A stretch of DNA of 64,000 bases from Peronospora farinosa. Its lineage: Eukaryota; Oomycota; Peronosporomycetes; Peronosporales; Peronosporaceae. The stretch spans positions 62,001 through 126,000 of the forward strand of contig CANTFK010000863.1 of NCBI GenBank assembly GCA_947646735.1. The letters are read 5' to 3'. Both the position numbers and the translations under genes were made by a program. Positions 39,880 through 51,199 of this stretch are shown here, one piece after another (the first letter of the stretch is position 1; each line of letters opens with the position of its first letter). The notes under the pieces are model-generated. The model saw only the letters and a list, made by a program, of their open reading frames with translations. It was not told where the DNA came from and did not search any database.

Positions 39880-41217
39880 CTACGCCGTATAATCCGCAGA
39901 CCCGTACTCGTTTCCCCTGCTGCTGCTAGTCACGCTCGGACATTGAATAAGTGTAGTAAACTCGTTTATCTCAGGCAAAGAATCCTGTTGAAGCATCGCC
40001 TTGTGCGATGGAGACATACGACCCTGGTGAAACGAAAAATCACTTTGAAGTGGCGGTTTGTTCAAAGACTCGTGTCGCTCGGGGACAATGATCTCTGATA
40101 AACGCGTCAGACTTGTGCCGCCCGTAACGAAGTAGTACTGACTACGGATAAGCACCGTAAGCTCTTCTTCAATCTGTAGTAACCGAGATTCTAGATCGAT
40201 ATCGTTTGCATCGAGTCCAAATGGGCACTCAATTTCCATAGCAACTTCATCTGCCATGAAGAGAAAAGTACCCCACATGAAAACCCACAGCGGGGTGTAT
40301 AATCCAGATCTGGGCACAATTACAAACGTGTAGAGAAGCATGTACGCGGTCAGCAGAAATTGCAGGTACTGCATGTAGTTGAAGGGAATCGGAACGTTGG
40401 CGATGCCAAACACCGTCGTGTACAAATTCGGTAGTCGCGCTAGTTTCATCTGTAAATTGTTCGAGTTTTGTAGCGACAAATGCCCTCTATTCGTGGCAAC
40501 TTGCACAAGTCTCTTGAGCCAGAGTTCCGTAATGGTGGCGCGCAATTTGTGCGGTGTACGTCGTACGACTGCCCGGTACGACTCCTTGTTCTCGACTTGC
40601 CTAATGTGCTCCGAGCCGCATGCGCATAGCTCGTCATATTCAGTGTCGGTCAACACGCCCGATTCCTTCAGCTTGTCAATTCCATCTATCTCACGACAGC
40701 CATGGAATACAATCGCAATGTACAGGAAAACCAGTCTTCGCAACTCCGTACAAAATGCGCACTTCTCAAGAACGTCCTGAGAAATCGTCAATGTGTTTGG
40801 ATCACCCGATGAGTGGGGTTCTGGATGGGTCTTCATCGTATCTTTGCTACTTTTCGCAGCCTCAGTGACTTCTGTCTTTATCGTGGTGCTAACATACGCA
40901 CAACCAGAGCTCACGATGTCACGTGCGGTCTCAGAAAGAGAGCCAACGGCTACAACTCCAGCACGCCACTGAGTAAAGGCTGAATTCATGCGAAATGATA
41001 CGATAAGTCCCAGAAACGTATTGAACACTGTCAAGGAATCTGTGAACGCCGTTGATTCACGCGTGGAAACCACAAACGGGTGATAGTTGTTCAGAACTGC
41101 AACAACAAGCGCAATCATTGCCATGATCAGCGCACGCATTGGAGCGTACCCATTCAATGCAGAACCATGCCATCGCATCAGTACAGCCCACAAGTGCGTC
41201 GTGTCATAGTAAATCAT
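39880..41217 (-). CDS. Bestrophin-family anion channel
   Basis: Predicted calcium- or volume-regulated chloride/bicarbonate channel subunit in a cell or organelle membrane. About 445 residues, single exon. Membrane segments: ALIMAMIALVVAVLNNYHPF; VFNTFLGLIVSFRMNSAF(TQWR), the conserved bestrophin segment; and after the helical middle, YLQFLLTAYMLLYTFVIVP and LWVFMWGTFLFMADEVAMEIECPFG, the last being the family's signature end (ANDIDL follows). The central part has CREIDG and VPIPFNYMQYL. The first ATG in frame is at 41217 (MIYYDTTHLWAVLMRWHGS); the frame remains open without ATG to 41274. The C-terminal 75 residues are a polar tail. Confidence 0.9.
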   Translation of the reverse strand: MIYYDTTHLWAVLMRWHGSALNGYAPMRALIMAMIALVVAVLNNYHPFVVSTRESTAFTDSLTVFNTFLGLIVSFRMNSAFTQWRAGVVAVGSLSETARDIVSSGCAYVSTTIKTEVTEAAKSSKDTMKTHPEPHSSGDPNTLTISQDVLEKCAFCTELRRLVFLYIAIVFHGCREIDGIDKLKESGVLTDTEYDELCACGSEHIRQVENKESYRAVVRRTPHKLRATITELWLKRLVQVATNRGHLSLQNSNNLQMKLARLPNLYTTVFGIANVPIPFNYMQYLQFLLTAYMLLYTFVIVPRSGLYTPLWVFMWGTFLFMADEVAMEIECPFGLDANDIDLESRLLQIEEELTVLIRSQYYFVTGGTSLTRLSEIIVPERHESLNKPPLQSDFSFHQGRMSPSHKAMLQQDSLPEINEFTTLIQCPSVTSSSRGNEYGSADYTA

Positions 41218-41625
41218 ATTACGCGTTACTTGTTTGAGGACTAGAGAGCTGCTGGAGGTTTTCAAGACTGACAAAAGTGGGAGACCTCAAGGCGAAAAGC
41301 GGTCGTCAACTACTATTTGGTCATACCGCGATGCGATATAGTCCAACATCGTCTTATCATCTGACGGAATAAGGAGAATGACAACCGCAACGTCGTAGTT
41401 CTTGGCGATAGTTAGTCGACAAGTGATTCCAAAAATAACGCATGCTGCAAAAGATGGTTCTGCTATTTTCTAAGCTTCGCAGCCATGGGGAGTCGCTTTT
41501 GAAGGATCTTTGAGATGACAGAAAGGAGCAGCTCGACAGTCTCTGCAAGTACGGCAATGGAGTTAACGTAAGTGCTCTTACGTATTGCACTGTTGCTAAG
41601 GCAGGGCAGCAAATAATACACCAAC
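41218..41625. other. Divergent intergenic region
   Basis: About 400 bp between the bestrophin and the CCCH methyltransferase gene, transcribed away from each other. No further gene is recognised; it probably holds both promoters. Confidence 0.45.
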
Positions 41626-42530
41626 ATGGTTGTAATGAACGGCTTCAACACCTGCAAGTACTATTTCTCGTCCTCGGATGGTGCCAATTGCCTGCGTGGA
41701 GAGCAATGCCACTTTTGGCATGGACAGCCTGCGGATTTTAAACAAAATCGACGCCGCTGGATGGCGAAGCGGCTCGAACAGCGTGCAAAAGCTGCACAAC
41801 TGGCAGGTGATAGTAGCGATCCTCACTCCAAAATCGACAAGGCGCAACGTAGTCGCATCTTCTGCGATTGGCTTGTGGACATTTTAGGAGATGAACATCT
41901 TGCCTCAGGAACGGGTGTTGTTGATGTAGCTGGTGGTAAAGGTGATATCCCGATACAACTCTGGATTCAACGAGGTATTCCGACAACGCTAATTGACCCG
42001 GTAGGTTGCAGATGTTACATTGATGGACTTCCTTCTGTAGGTGGTTGAATGCGGCGTATCTTATCTTTGTCTCTTGTGCACCTCAGAGACCCAAGAAACT
42101 TGACAAATACAACCGAAAACTTGTTGCTAAGGCGCAAGCTGCTGACGGTCGCAAGATGAGCCCTCAATTGCTCCGCTGCCTCGATGACGAAACATTGAAG
42201 TTGCAAAAGGAGCTGTTCACACACTGCTCTATTCTCGTTGGCATGCACCCAGACGAGGCCACTGAAGCTATTGTTGACGCTGCTATGACGCTAAGAAAGC
42301 CATTTGCCGTTGTGCCTTGTTGCGTGATGAGCCGGGCATTTCCAAATCGCCAATGCCGTGATGGCACACTTGTCGACACGTACGAGACATTCGTAAGATA
42401 TCTACTAAAGCATCCATCAGTTCAAAGCGCATTCCTGCCGTTTGCTGGCCGCAATCAGGTGCTGTACCTTTTCGACTACGACGAGGGACAAAGAGCGAGC
42501 GCTAAAATCGTTGACACAACCAGCACATAA
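41626..42530 (+). CDS. CCCH zinc-finger plus methyltransferase-like protein
   Basis: Two exons, 41626-42000 and 42087-42530, with an 86-bp GT-AG intron; exact frame, 272 residues. N-terminus: a single CCCH finger, C-KYYFSSSDGAN-C-LRGEQ-C-HFW-H, suggesting RNA binding. Then VVDVAGGKGDIPIQLW, a glycine-rich SAM-binding-like motif I, followed by PTTLIDPRPKK. Later HCSILVGMHPDEATEAIVDAAM, and AVVPCCVMS, reminiscent of the PCC motif in METTL25/RRNAD1-type putative RNA methyltransferases. The combination suggests a (t/r)RNA or mRNA base methyltransferase, but neither substrate nor activity can be shown. ATGs at 41626 and 41635 are both possible starts. Confidence 0.75.
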
Positions 42531-42583
42531 CTTCCCGCTGTTACTCCAATACACATTCCTGCTCTTTGTCTCATCCTGCTGCC

Positions 42584-45106
42584 TCACTTGAACATCCTTC
42601 CATTCTGCGACTTCTGGTTTCGAATAGCGTTTCGAGCGTTTAACGTGAGCGGAAGCAACCGTAGTACACGGTCTATGGGTCGGCTGCACACCAAACAACC
42701 GACTTTCATTCGGTACTGGCGTTTCGCACAGGCGTAGCAGCAATACACGTGAAGATAGAGACCGTGCACAACGCCCGCATCGCGTTGGCTTGCGTCACAT
42801 GCCAAGCACATGAGGTCGTCGATGTCTTTTTCGTGCTTGACAAGGTTGTCGCCCTTCTCGTCATCTCCGATCGCGGCTAGCTCGAGACTCTGTTCTTGCT
42901 TTCTTTTCGAGTGAGGTGTACCAAGTGATGAGCTCCTCTTTACTTTTTGTTCTTCATCAGTGGCTTGATTGTCATCATTATTTTCGCATGTATCCACTCG
43001 CTGTTTCTCTTCCCTCTTCTCCATTACTGCTTCTTCATCCTCAGGGTCCTCTTCTTCACTTTCAGCGACAAACGCATCTAGTGTGCCTCGACGAGACTCT
43101 GCGCTTGTATATATTGACGCACGGGATAGTAGCGGAAGAAAATCACTTGTCATGTTGTGCCGTGTAATTCGTTTCCAAACGTTTGGCATATACACAGATA
43201 CTCGCTTCGAATCCTCAGCGAACTTTTCCACTAGGCCCACTAACCTTTTGTACCGACCGAATTCTTGTGTAAAGAATTCATTGCGGTATTGCTCAGCGAT
43301 TCGCCCCGTGCTATCTGCACACTTCTTAATCTTCGCGTCAACCAATATGCACCAGAATTGTTTCGCATGCAACAATTGCCAATATGCTAATGTTCGCTGC
43401 ATCCGATTATCCATAACAAACACCATTAGCTTTCGTTATCTATCCCACAAGACGATACGGCAAAAACAAATCTTACTGCATGGCATACGCTGCCCATTTC
43501 AAACGCAATTTGGACAGAGGCTGCCTCCTTGGTAGTTTCCTTGAGGCTGATCATTACAAAACACAAAACTTAGCGCTTCAAACAGGCAGTATGAAATTAT
43601 TTTTTGCAAACGTACTGGCGCATCCAGTTATGACCGTAAAGCTTTGTAGCATCACAGGCCACGCCGGCAAGTTCTACGTGGCAGGTAGCAACATGCTGGC
43701 GACGGTTGCAGACCTCGCAATCTTGTTCCGTAGAGACATGGCTTGAGCGAAAAAGCGAAGCACACTTTAGCGCATCCACCATTCGTTCAGGCCATGCAAC
43801 ACCTGATCGCACGCTATCCCGGCAGGAACAAAGTTTTCGCTCAATCTGTAGATTAAACACCAAGGAATACGTAAGCAAGCGATGTTATATATTTCGTAGC
43901 TGAACAAAACATACTTACGCGATTGACAGCCTGGTCATAGAGCTGATGCTTTGCCTTCGATCGTTTACGACGCATTTTGTTCTCAAAGTCTGGATCAATG
44001 ATGCACTCCTCTAGATATGCCAGGTAGATACTAAACCATTCGTTAATCTCGCGCGAGCGTCCTGCTGCCAGTGCTGCTGTCAGTTCTTCGGTGTCGTCTT
44101 CCATCTCGTCATCTGGCATCCCAATACTGATCACACCTTCCTCATCGTCGTCCATGTACTCAATCTCATCATCGTCACAAATAAAATCGTCTACATCCTC
44201 TCCACCATCCGCGTAAACTCTTTCACGATCATCTCGCTCTCCCTCTCGTGGGAGCGGCCGTCTTCTCTTCTCGGATGGCGGTGCAACAGCCTCTTCTTGC
44301 TCCGAGTCCTCTGCATCATCATCATCATCATCATCGTCTCCATTTTGATAATGCGGACCTAAACTCTGTATATTGTCCAGACAGTTGTCCAGTACCGGGT
44401 AAGCGAGCTTCCTTGCACTACCGTGCTGTGCTTTCTTCTCCTGGCGATTGTGTTGAATTCTTGAGCTGCGTCTAGATGCTGACGACATCGCATCATCGTT
44501 TCTGTTTTCCTTCTCAAAGTTTTTCTCCTCGTCCTGCTCTTTCGCAGTAGGTACGAGTACCTCGTCACTGTCCTGGATCGCGACACGTCGGCTTTTGCGT
44601 CCGTTGCTCGTCTTGGATCTGGCAGACGGTGGATGGACGATGTAAACGTCATCATCATCGTCCTTTCCCTTGTCTTCATCATGATTATAGTGCCGTCCAC
44701 GATCTTCATGAGCTATAGCAGCTGAGATCGAAATCTGCTGCAGGTTCCGACGCGAGCGACGCACAGGCGTCGGCGTACGTAGCGTCATATACTGCGAGGA
44801 GATGCCGTCTTTACCTATATGAAGCAATTGCTGACGCCGTGGGATAGAAGACGAACGTGCTAATGTCTTCGTCTCTTTCGTCTTCTTCTTCTCTTGGTCT
44901 TTGGTCTGTTCCTTCTCTTCTTCTTCTTCTTCTTCTTCTTCTTCTTCTTCTTCTTCTTCTTCTTCTTCTTCTTCTTCGTCTTGGTCGTGGTCCGTCATTA
45001 TGTTGGAGCGACGGCGACGCTTACGTGACTCTGGAGTGATGATGCGCACTTCCTCCTCTTCATCGGTTGAGTCGCCATCGATTATTACTTCCTCGTGCTT
45101 CGGCAT
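42584..45106 (-). CDS. Acidic nuclear protein with DUF4211-like domain and MDM2-type RING
   Basis: Exon 1 (43919-45106): acidic and basic low-complexity sequence with a run of about 20 Glu from a TTC microsatellite (44916-44976) and many KR clusters, ending ...YLEECIIDPDFENKMRRKRSKAKHQLYDQAVNR. Intron 43846-43918. Exon 2 (43845 to about 43615): IERKLCSCRD...CEVCNRRQHVATCHVELAGVACD, similar to the Cys core of DUF4211. The last exon (about 43432-42584) has RTLAYWQLLHAKQF...FGRYKRLVGLVEKF, then an acidic stretch and a C-terminal RING: CLAC...GVVHGLYLHVYCCYACAKR...CLVCSRPID, close to MDM2/MDMX spacing. The junction between exons 2 and 3 is not resolved, so a two-gene reading is possible. The RING predicts ubiquitin-ligase activity. 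Confidence 0.6.
44916..44976. repeat. TTC/GAA microsatellite coding poly-Glu
   Basis: About 20 uninterrupted TTC units on the plus strand, read as GAA (Glu) in the minus-strand gene. Likely length-variable. Confidence 0.9.
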
Positions 45107-47023
45107 GGCGAATATGGCGGGTATGTTTTGTGAAATGGCGCGAACCGGTTATCTGAAGTAAGTTTTGATAGAGACAACATGTAACGGGTACGTATCCGTT
45201 AAGTATCATATACTTAACGCAATGGTCTAAACGGGTACGTGTGTCCCACTTTTGTGAGGTTCGTGAATGTGATATCCATGAATGGATTCACTTTCAAGGG
45301 CAATGAAACTAGGCGTCATGATGACATCACAGACGGACGTCATCAGCGGTCTTCAATATATCCAAGCTCGACGTAGGAATGCGCTTCTAAAGAGACACGT
45401 ATCCGATCTTTGTATATTGAAATTATTGGTAGTTAGAGTGATATCTAACTAATTTCTATCAAATTAAGTCAATCTTGAATTTGCTAACTATTGCTCACTG
45501 CCTAGAAGAAGCTAAATAAACTTCTGCGTGCCGCAAGTGATGCACTTGCTATAAAGTTCGTTGCGAGGCTCACTTCGGCGACCAGCAACCGTTGGTGCGA
45601 CAGCTTAAATGGTTAATTAAGCATCCCACCACCGCGCACGGAAGTTAGACGGTTTAATCGCTTCTTTGCGTGTTTGTAGGTGTGTGCTAGCGTAGCGCGT
45701 GACATCTTCTTTAAAGTGCCCATCTACACAACATGCAGCACGCAAAAGTGCTATCAGACCAGCTTTTTGAATGAGTGTAGCTCCTACGACGTATCAGCCT
45801 TACAAGCCACATCACTTATAGTGTGTCTCAAGATGTAAGATCCGATGGCATTGACTTTCAGCGCTCTACCAGAGAAAGCAAGTGCTCCCTGGTAGAGTAT
45901 CGCCCTGGAAAGATTCAGACTTGCCTAAATCCCTAACCCCTTGTGTTGACTGTCCTTGATTCCTCGTGCTGGTCAGGAGTAGATCAACACGGAGAGACCA
46001 AGTTCTACCGATGAGGGACACAGGTCTACCGATGAGGGACCCAGGTCTACCGAAGAAAAGCCGAGATAGTTCGACGAGAGACCGGGCCTATCGATGAAGG
46101 GTGGAGTCTACCAATGAGGAACCGGGTCTACCGATGAGGGGCCGAGGCCGTCCAACGAGAGACTAGGGACACCGATGAAAGACCGAATCTACCGATACGG
46201 AACCCAGGTTAACCGCTGAGAGACCAGGTTTGACGATGAGAGACCGAATCTACCAAAGAGGGGCCGAGGTCGTCGGACGAGAGACCAGGTCTTTTTTTAC
46301 GAGGGACTGAGGTATTCCAGTGAGGTCCCAGGTATACCGGGGAGAGGCCATGGACGTCTGACGAGAAACCAGGCCTTCCAATGAGGGACTGAGGCCTCTC
46401 AATGAGCCCTTAAGTCATCCTCAATAAACTTACAACCAACCAAGTAACTTTGGTCTACCGCTGGAGGACCGCTTTTTATAATGAAAAACTGACATCTCTC
46501 AATGAGGAACCCAGGTCTACCGCTGGGGGACCGGTTCTTCTAACGAAGAACCGCGGACGTATTTTTCGGTACTGTTTATCCGAATATCTGGCAATGGTCT
46601 CTCCTCTGCTGTCCTTGCAAATTTTTCTAAGACAACGGTCTCAGCCAACGGTCGCTTCACCCTGTACTCCCTTTCTCTCCGGCTCTTCTCCCTGGTGCGC
46701 TGTCCCTTAATCCTTCAGTCCAACTGGCCTCCAGTTTCCTCAAGTTTGAAAAGCCCTTTACTACAAACAGTTGGTGTGCGAGATTGCTACGTCTTGCCGC
46801 GGGGTGAATGGACTGCGTAAAAAGCCTTGGTGGCAAGCACATAAATGACATTTGTGCGCCGTTTAATTGCCGCATACAAATTATGACTTTCAAAAGAAGC
46901 CATTGTGCGTAATAGGTACATACTTTTCATAGCCTGTTGCTTTAGCTTATCAGGCCCCTTTTATATTACATTCATTACCCCTTTACTTGCACCCACAATC
47001 AGAAACATATTGAGCATACATTC
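45107..47023. other. Gene-poor region with a degenerate tandem repeat
   Basis: 1.9 kb. The block at about 45984-46560 is a separate repeat entry. Elsewhere short frames only, for example 46790-46905 on the minus strand, without a nameable motif. Confidence 0.45.
45984..46560 (+). repeat. Degenerate tandem repeat, unit about 20-22 bp
   Basis: About 25 diverged units of a consensus close to GTCTACCGATGAGGGACCAG, with small indels. The best units run at 46000-46060 and 46100-46145; later units include CGACGAGAGACC variants. Every unit keeps a GATGAG or GACGAG core followed by a purine-rich GGGACC. Confidence 0.8.
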
Positions 47024-47707
47024 TGTAGCGGAGCTACGTAGCTAGTTAAGTCAAGGAAGACTTATAGGCTGAAAGCCTACTTAGAATTAAATACTTTAAA
47101 TAGATTAAGGTTTGAAGCCGCTTTGTTGTAATGGACTATAATTTAACTTAGCGCCACATAGTTCTAAGGAACTAATCAAACGACTAAAGAGTCACGCTGT
47201 TATAAGGAACTAGGGGAGACTTCTATTTTACAAGCCATAAGCTTAATGTTCAGATAACAACGCACAGAGTACAAGAACAAGCTAGGAGCATAAAGGTTAA
47301 GAGAACCCACACACGAAGTGCACAAGAAAACAAGTCTTAGAGAGACTCGTGAACTTTGACTCAAATTGAGAACTGGTTTTATTTATGCATTAAGATTTTA
47401 TAAATAATTCTACTTCAAGTACCCAACACTATATTAATTACTTCTAATATAATCGTAGTATGCCATCGTCTGTATCCGGATATGGAATCATCTAATCATC
47501 AGTATATGTTGTACTTAGTACTACTGTATCATTTATGGAGCTGATACCGATAGTATAAGGTATAACTAGTACCTTATAATATCACTCATATAAAATGCCA
47601 TCTTTTTTGAAATGATCGGTAATAAGAATACATTATATGCAATATAAAAACTTCAATCATGATGTACCTTTATTATGATGTTCCAACCGTCGTGTAACCC
47701 CGTTACA
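47024..47707 (-). repeat. LTR of the old gypsy element
   Basis: Starts TGTAGCGG and ends CCCCGTTACA on the plus strand (TG...CA). The end nearest the internal region forms TGTAACGGGGTTACA, a near-palindrome. A T-run/PPT flank supports 47707 as the inner border. The outer border at 47024 is inferred from the TGTA end and is less certain. Confidence 0.6.
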
Positions 47708-48652
47708 ATCTCCCCCAAAAATTGATGTTACACCTAGAATCGGCACATTGCTTCCAAGAGGTTTGCGGAGTGTACAAACATCGAACGTGTTTCCTAAAGT
47801 ACTACGCACATTACCACGCCTCGCCATTAGTGCGAAACTCTTAACACCCTAGTCTTGAAGTCATGATGGACTACGAGAGGGACACAAAATTAATGGATGA
47901 TGCAGAGGATAGCCTAGCTCTCTTGTTGTTAATGTTGACTCTCGTCATGAACCGTCTTCATTTCTCGAAAGTGGTGTCGCTGCCATACTAGCTTTGTTGC
48001 GATAAGCGTCTAACGAAACGTCCAATTTCACGGTCACGAACCCGCTCGATGAGCAACAGGTACAGCAGTTACAAGCGGAGGCAAGCTCCACACAGCTATG
48101 TCCAAACTCCAACGTCATCTAGACTATGTCTTTGACCCACGATCCGCTAGAAAGCGTCTTCATGAGGCCTGAGGCCATTAGCTGGGTATATGGTCCATAT
48201 AACCGGATGCTACTACGCCCGAGGAGCTCGCCGCGCGAGCGGCTCTTCGCCAAAGGTTCCTAGAGACAGTTAATACCCCTGCCCCACCACATAAGCCACT
48301 ACAAGGCACGTCTATATAGGCAAGCACGGGGTGCATCTATCCCTCCCATGAAGGGAGATTCGATATTGCTATTCGCAGGCGAGACGAGAAATGAAGAAGA
48401 TAGCGCTTTTGTCTACTGAGCACATTATGTGCGGCGTTTGAGAAACATGTGGACTCTTCGCGCAATTCCAGTGTGGTAGACGTCCGTCTGGAACGGAAAT
48501 GCGATTTTGAGTACGCCAAGCTAAAGGCCCAAGGCCGATTGCGGAACAACGAATACGCTATTGCGCTAGCCATTCAAGATTTGAGTATTTCTGTTACGAC
48601 TGTAGCCGCAAATTACAGCAGACCCCTGCCGTGAGCTCTCCCACTCCCGCCC
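47708..48652 (+). pseudogene. Decayed plus-strand frame antisense to the old gypsy element
   Basis: Between the chromodomain stop and the LTR, the strand opposite to pol shows peptide-like stretches: TPEELAARAALRQRFLETVNTP (about 48208-48275) and a 61-codon open piece at 48449-48634 with SRNSSVVDVRLERKCDFEYAKLK and LRNNEYAIALAIQDLSIS. Stops separate them. They could be an extra antisense gene of the element or a captured fragment. Confidence 0.35.
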
Positions 48653-48923
48653 CTACTGGTGAGAAGCGTCATCGCCAATAGGTTGTCCCTGCGCAAGACG
48701 TTCAAAAACGTCCACGGCGTAGGGGCAATCCTGACGTAGGGGAGCCTCGAACTCCCATGAGTTCCACGACTCGGGATATCCACGCCACTTCACCAGATAC
48801 TGGTTTTGACGATGGCGGCGAAGTTTCTGCAGTTGTAATTCTACATGGAACTGAAGGTTCCCCTGGTCATCGAGCAATGTCGGAGGAGGCCGGTGTATCG
48901 GCACAAGCTCATGCCGAGCTACT
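48653..48923 (-). pseudogene. Chromodomain end of the old gypsy integrase
   Basis: Reads ARHELVPIHRPPP...QNQYLVKWRGYPESWNSWEFE, a clear chromodomain (aromatic cage residues Y, W, W). The frame joins that ending at 56287 precisely once the 48929-56281 element and one copy of the TCAGG duplication are removed. Confidence 0.85.
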
Positions 48924-48928
48924 TCAGG

Positions 48929-49243
48929 TGTAATGGGGCAACCTATTACATGAGTAGTTATAGGATTAATACATAATTACATAAGTAGGCATAGGGCAGT
49001 ATCCGATTAGCGGATACTGCGCGTCATTTTATTATTGGTTTATTATTGGGGTGCCAGACCCAATAATTAGCCAATAATAAATTGACTTCCATATTGAGTG
49101 GTTTCCCATGTGCTAGGGAACATATTCGCACTTACTGCGAATTAAAACAAAAAATAAAACAGAGTTATATTTACGAGTTAATTAAGAGCGCTTCCTCAAC
49201 GCCCTTTTAGGGTAAGACGGTAACGGGTCCTTAGCCCGTTACA
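48929..49243 (+). repeat. 5' LTR of the nested gypsy element
   Basis: 315 bp. It starts with a hairpin (TGTAATGGGGCAACCTATTACA) and ends with another (GTAACGGG...CCCGTTAC). TGGTAGCACTTTG, two bases beyond, is a likely tRNA primer-binding site. Confidence 0.95.
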
Positions 49244-49284
49244 CCTGGTAGCACTTTGTAGTCCTTCCAATGACCAGATTCGAG

Positions 49285-50142
49285 ATGAACATGGGCTAGT
49301 CTTCGGTGGATCCAGCGGTTTCTCTGGAGCATTCTGATTTTTCACATCTCACCTCGGTGGAGTGGCAGGCACTACATCGCCTCGCGGCGGTGTCTGGCGA
49401 AACTATTGTGATGTCGCTGCTGAGCACAGCGACGCCTGATGATCAACGTGCCGCCATCCAAGACTTTATGGTGCGCGAGCTCGCCGAAGCGAATCGGCGA
49501 GTATTGACTCCCTCGCGCACTTCGCACCATGATGCTATCAAGATGGAGACGTCAACGTACTCCGGTGATGGTCCGGATCGTCTCCCCCTCAATCGCTGGT
49601 TTCGCGAGGTGGATATTGCAATAGCGTCAAGATTAATTGACGCTCCGACGGCCAAGGTCAATTTCCTGTTGTCTCGCCTTGCCGGCAAAGCCAAGGAATG
49701 GGCTCTCGGAAAGCTCGTCGTAGATGAGTCGGCGTTTCCTACGCTGGACGATATACAGCGTGACTTACGACTGTCTTTTGAGCCTCCTCAAGATGAATCT
49801 CGCTTGCGTGCAGATTTCTTCTCACTCCGACAGGGCAAGCTGTCGATGCGTGACTACGTGCAGAAGACACGTCATCTTGCTTCGTCCATTACCACGCAGC
49901 CAATTGACATGGCTTCACAAGTCCATGTCTTTATTTTTGGTATGCAAGAGGGCATGACGCGTTACTGCCTCACACGTGCTGATCCAAAGTCCCTCGAGGA
50001 GGCATTTGCCCTCGCGCTTCGTGAGGATTACACTGTCGCGTCGTCGTACCTGCACGCAGCGTCACAACATCCCCGGACGTCTAGCCCAGAGCCAATGGAA
50101 ATTGATGCAATGAGTCCTCTCGTGGTCGCGGCAAATCATTAA
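49285..50142 (+). pseudogene. Gypsy gag
   Basis: ATG at 49285 is followed after MNMG by TAG (49297-49299), probably a mutated Gln codon. Then about 278 open codons: [19 protein letters not shown]..., [60 protein letters not shown], the retrotransposon gag core. A one-base shift near 50110 leads into the zinc-knuckle frame. Confidence 0.92.
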
Positions 50143-50308
50143 GCCGCGACATTCGCAATCCTAACACGATGAAGTGTTTTCGCTGTGGTAAAACAGGCCA
50201 TCGTGCGGCTGTCTGTCGTGCACCTGCGCCGGTGACTATGAACACTGCTGTCTCACGAGGAGACGCTGTGTCTTCGGTGGTACCGCCAAAAAGCGAGCCG
50301 TTCCAGTA
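50112..50308 (+). pseudogene. Gypsy gag zinc knuckle
   Basis: CFRCGKTGHRAAVC (CCHC) at about 50175-50216, in a frame shifted against the gag core, ending at TAG 50306. In another frame, SSRRGAPYWQKW follows, a string shared with the old element at about 59030. Confidence 0.85.
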
Positions 50309-50311
50309 GGC

Positions 50312-51199
50312 GTGGGGCGCCCTACTGGCAGAAATGGAGACCCGAGTACTCAGGTGGCAGCTCGGGCTCCTAGCCCCAAAGTGATTCATACCCACTTCAA
50401 TGCCACCACCATGCGCGATGGTTCGAGACTGATTATTATCAGTCTCATCGTCGCTGGAGTGAAGCGACCACTTCGAGCGTTGTTGGATTCTGGCGCTTCC
50501 AACAACTTCTTTCGTGCATCCTGTTTGTCCCTTCTCCCGTCGACTGTCACGGTTCGAGAAGGTCCAGGTGACATCGTTGTCAAACTTGCCGATGGACAAC
50601 CAAAACGTGTCCCGCGTAAAACAGTGGTTTTACCGTACACTTTCGACGGTTTCCAGAGCAACGACGAATTTTTGGTGTACGAGATGAACTATGCATTTAA
50701 TTGCATACTTGGGATACCGTGGCTGTCACGGTATCAGCCGAAGATAGATTGGCTATCTCGGTCCGTCAAACGACGAAGCGGTTATGATGTCAGTGAAGTG
50801 TTTACTCATTTGTTGGTCGCTTCATCCGATTGGCCTCACGTCAGGGTCGTGAACGAACTCGCCACGACTAGTAGTCAACAAAGAGAGAGCGATGGCCCTC
50901 TGTGCGCAGTATGTTCCGTTACACTGACGGAGCCACAGAACGAAGCGGTCGAACAGCGGTTCCCGCATACACAGACATCGGTCGAACAGGGGTTCCCGAT
51001 TCACAGCGAGGCGGTTGAACAGCGGTTCCCGACACACACACATCAGTCGAACAGGGGTTCCCGATCAATTTCGAGGCGGTCGAGCATGGGCTCCCGCATA
51101 CAAGCACATCGGACGAGCAGAGGCTCCCGATCATTTTCGAGGCGGTCGAGAAGGGGCTCCCGCGTACAAGTACATCGGACGAACAGAGGCTCCCGATAA
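50312..51199 (+). pseudogene. Gypsy aspartic protease and repeat linker
   Basis: Protease with ALLDSGASNNFFR (active site) and FNCILGIPWLSRYQPKIDW. After about 50935 a linker of degenerate repeats (EAVEQRFPHTQTS, SVEQGFPIHS and so on) is frameshifted near 51040. Confidence 0.9.

Noticed and set aside
44857..45161. Poly-Leu and poly-Ser frames on the plus strand
   Set aside because: Other-frame reading of the GAA/TTC microsatellite of the minus-strand acidic protein.
46657..46893. 78-codon minus frame near 46.8 kb
   Set aside because: No recognisable domain and not supported by neighbours.
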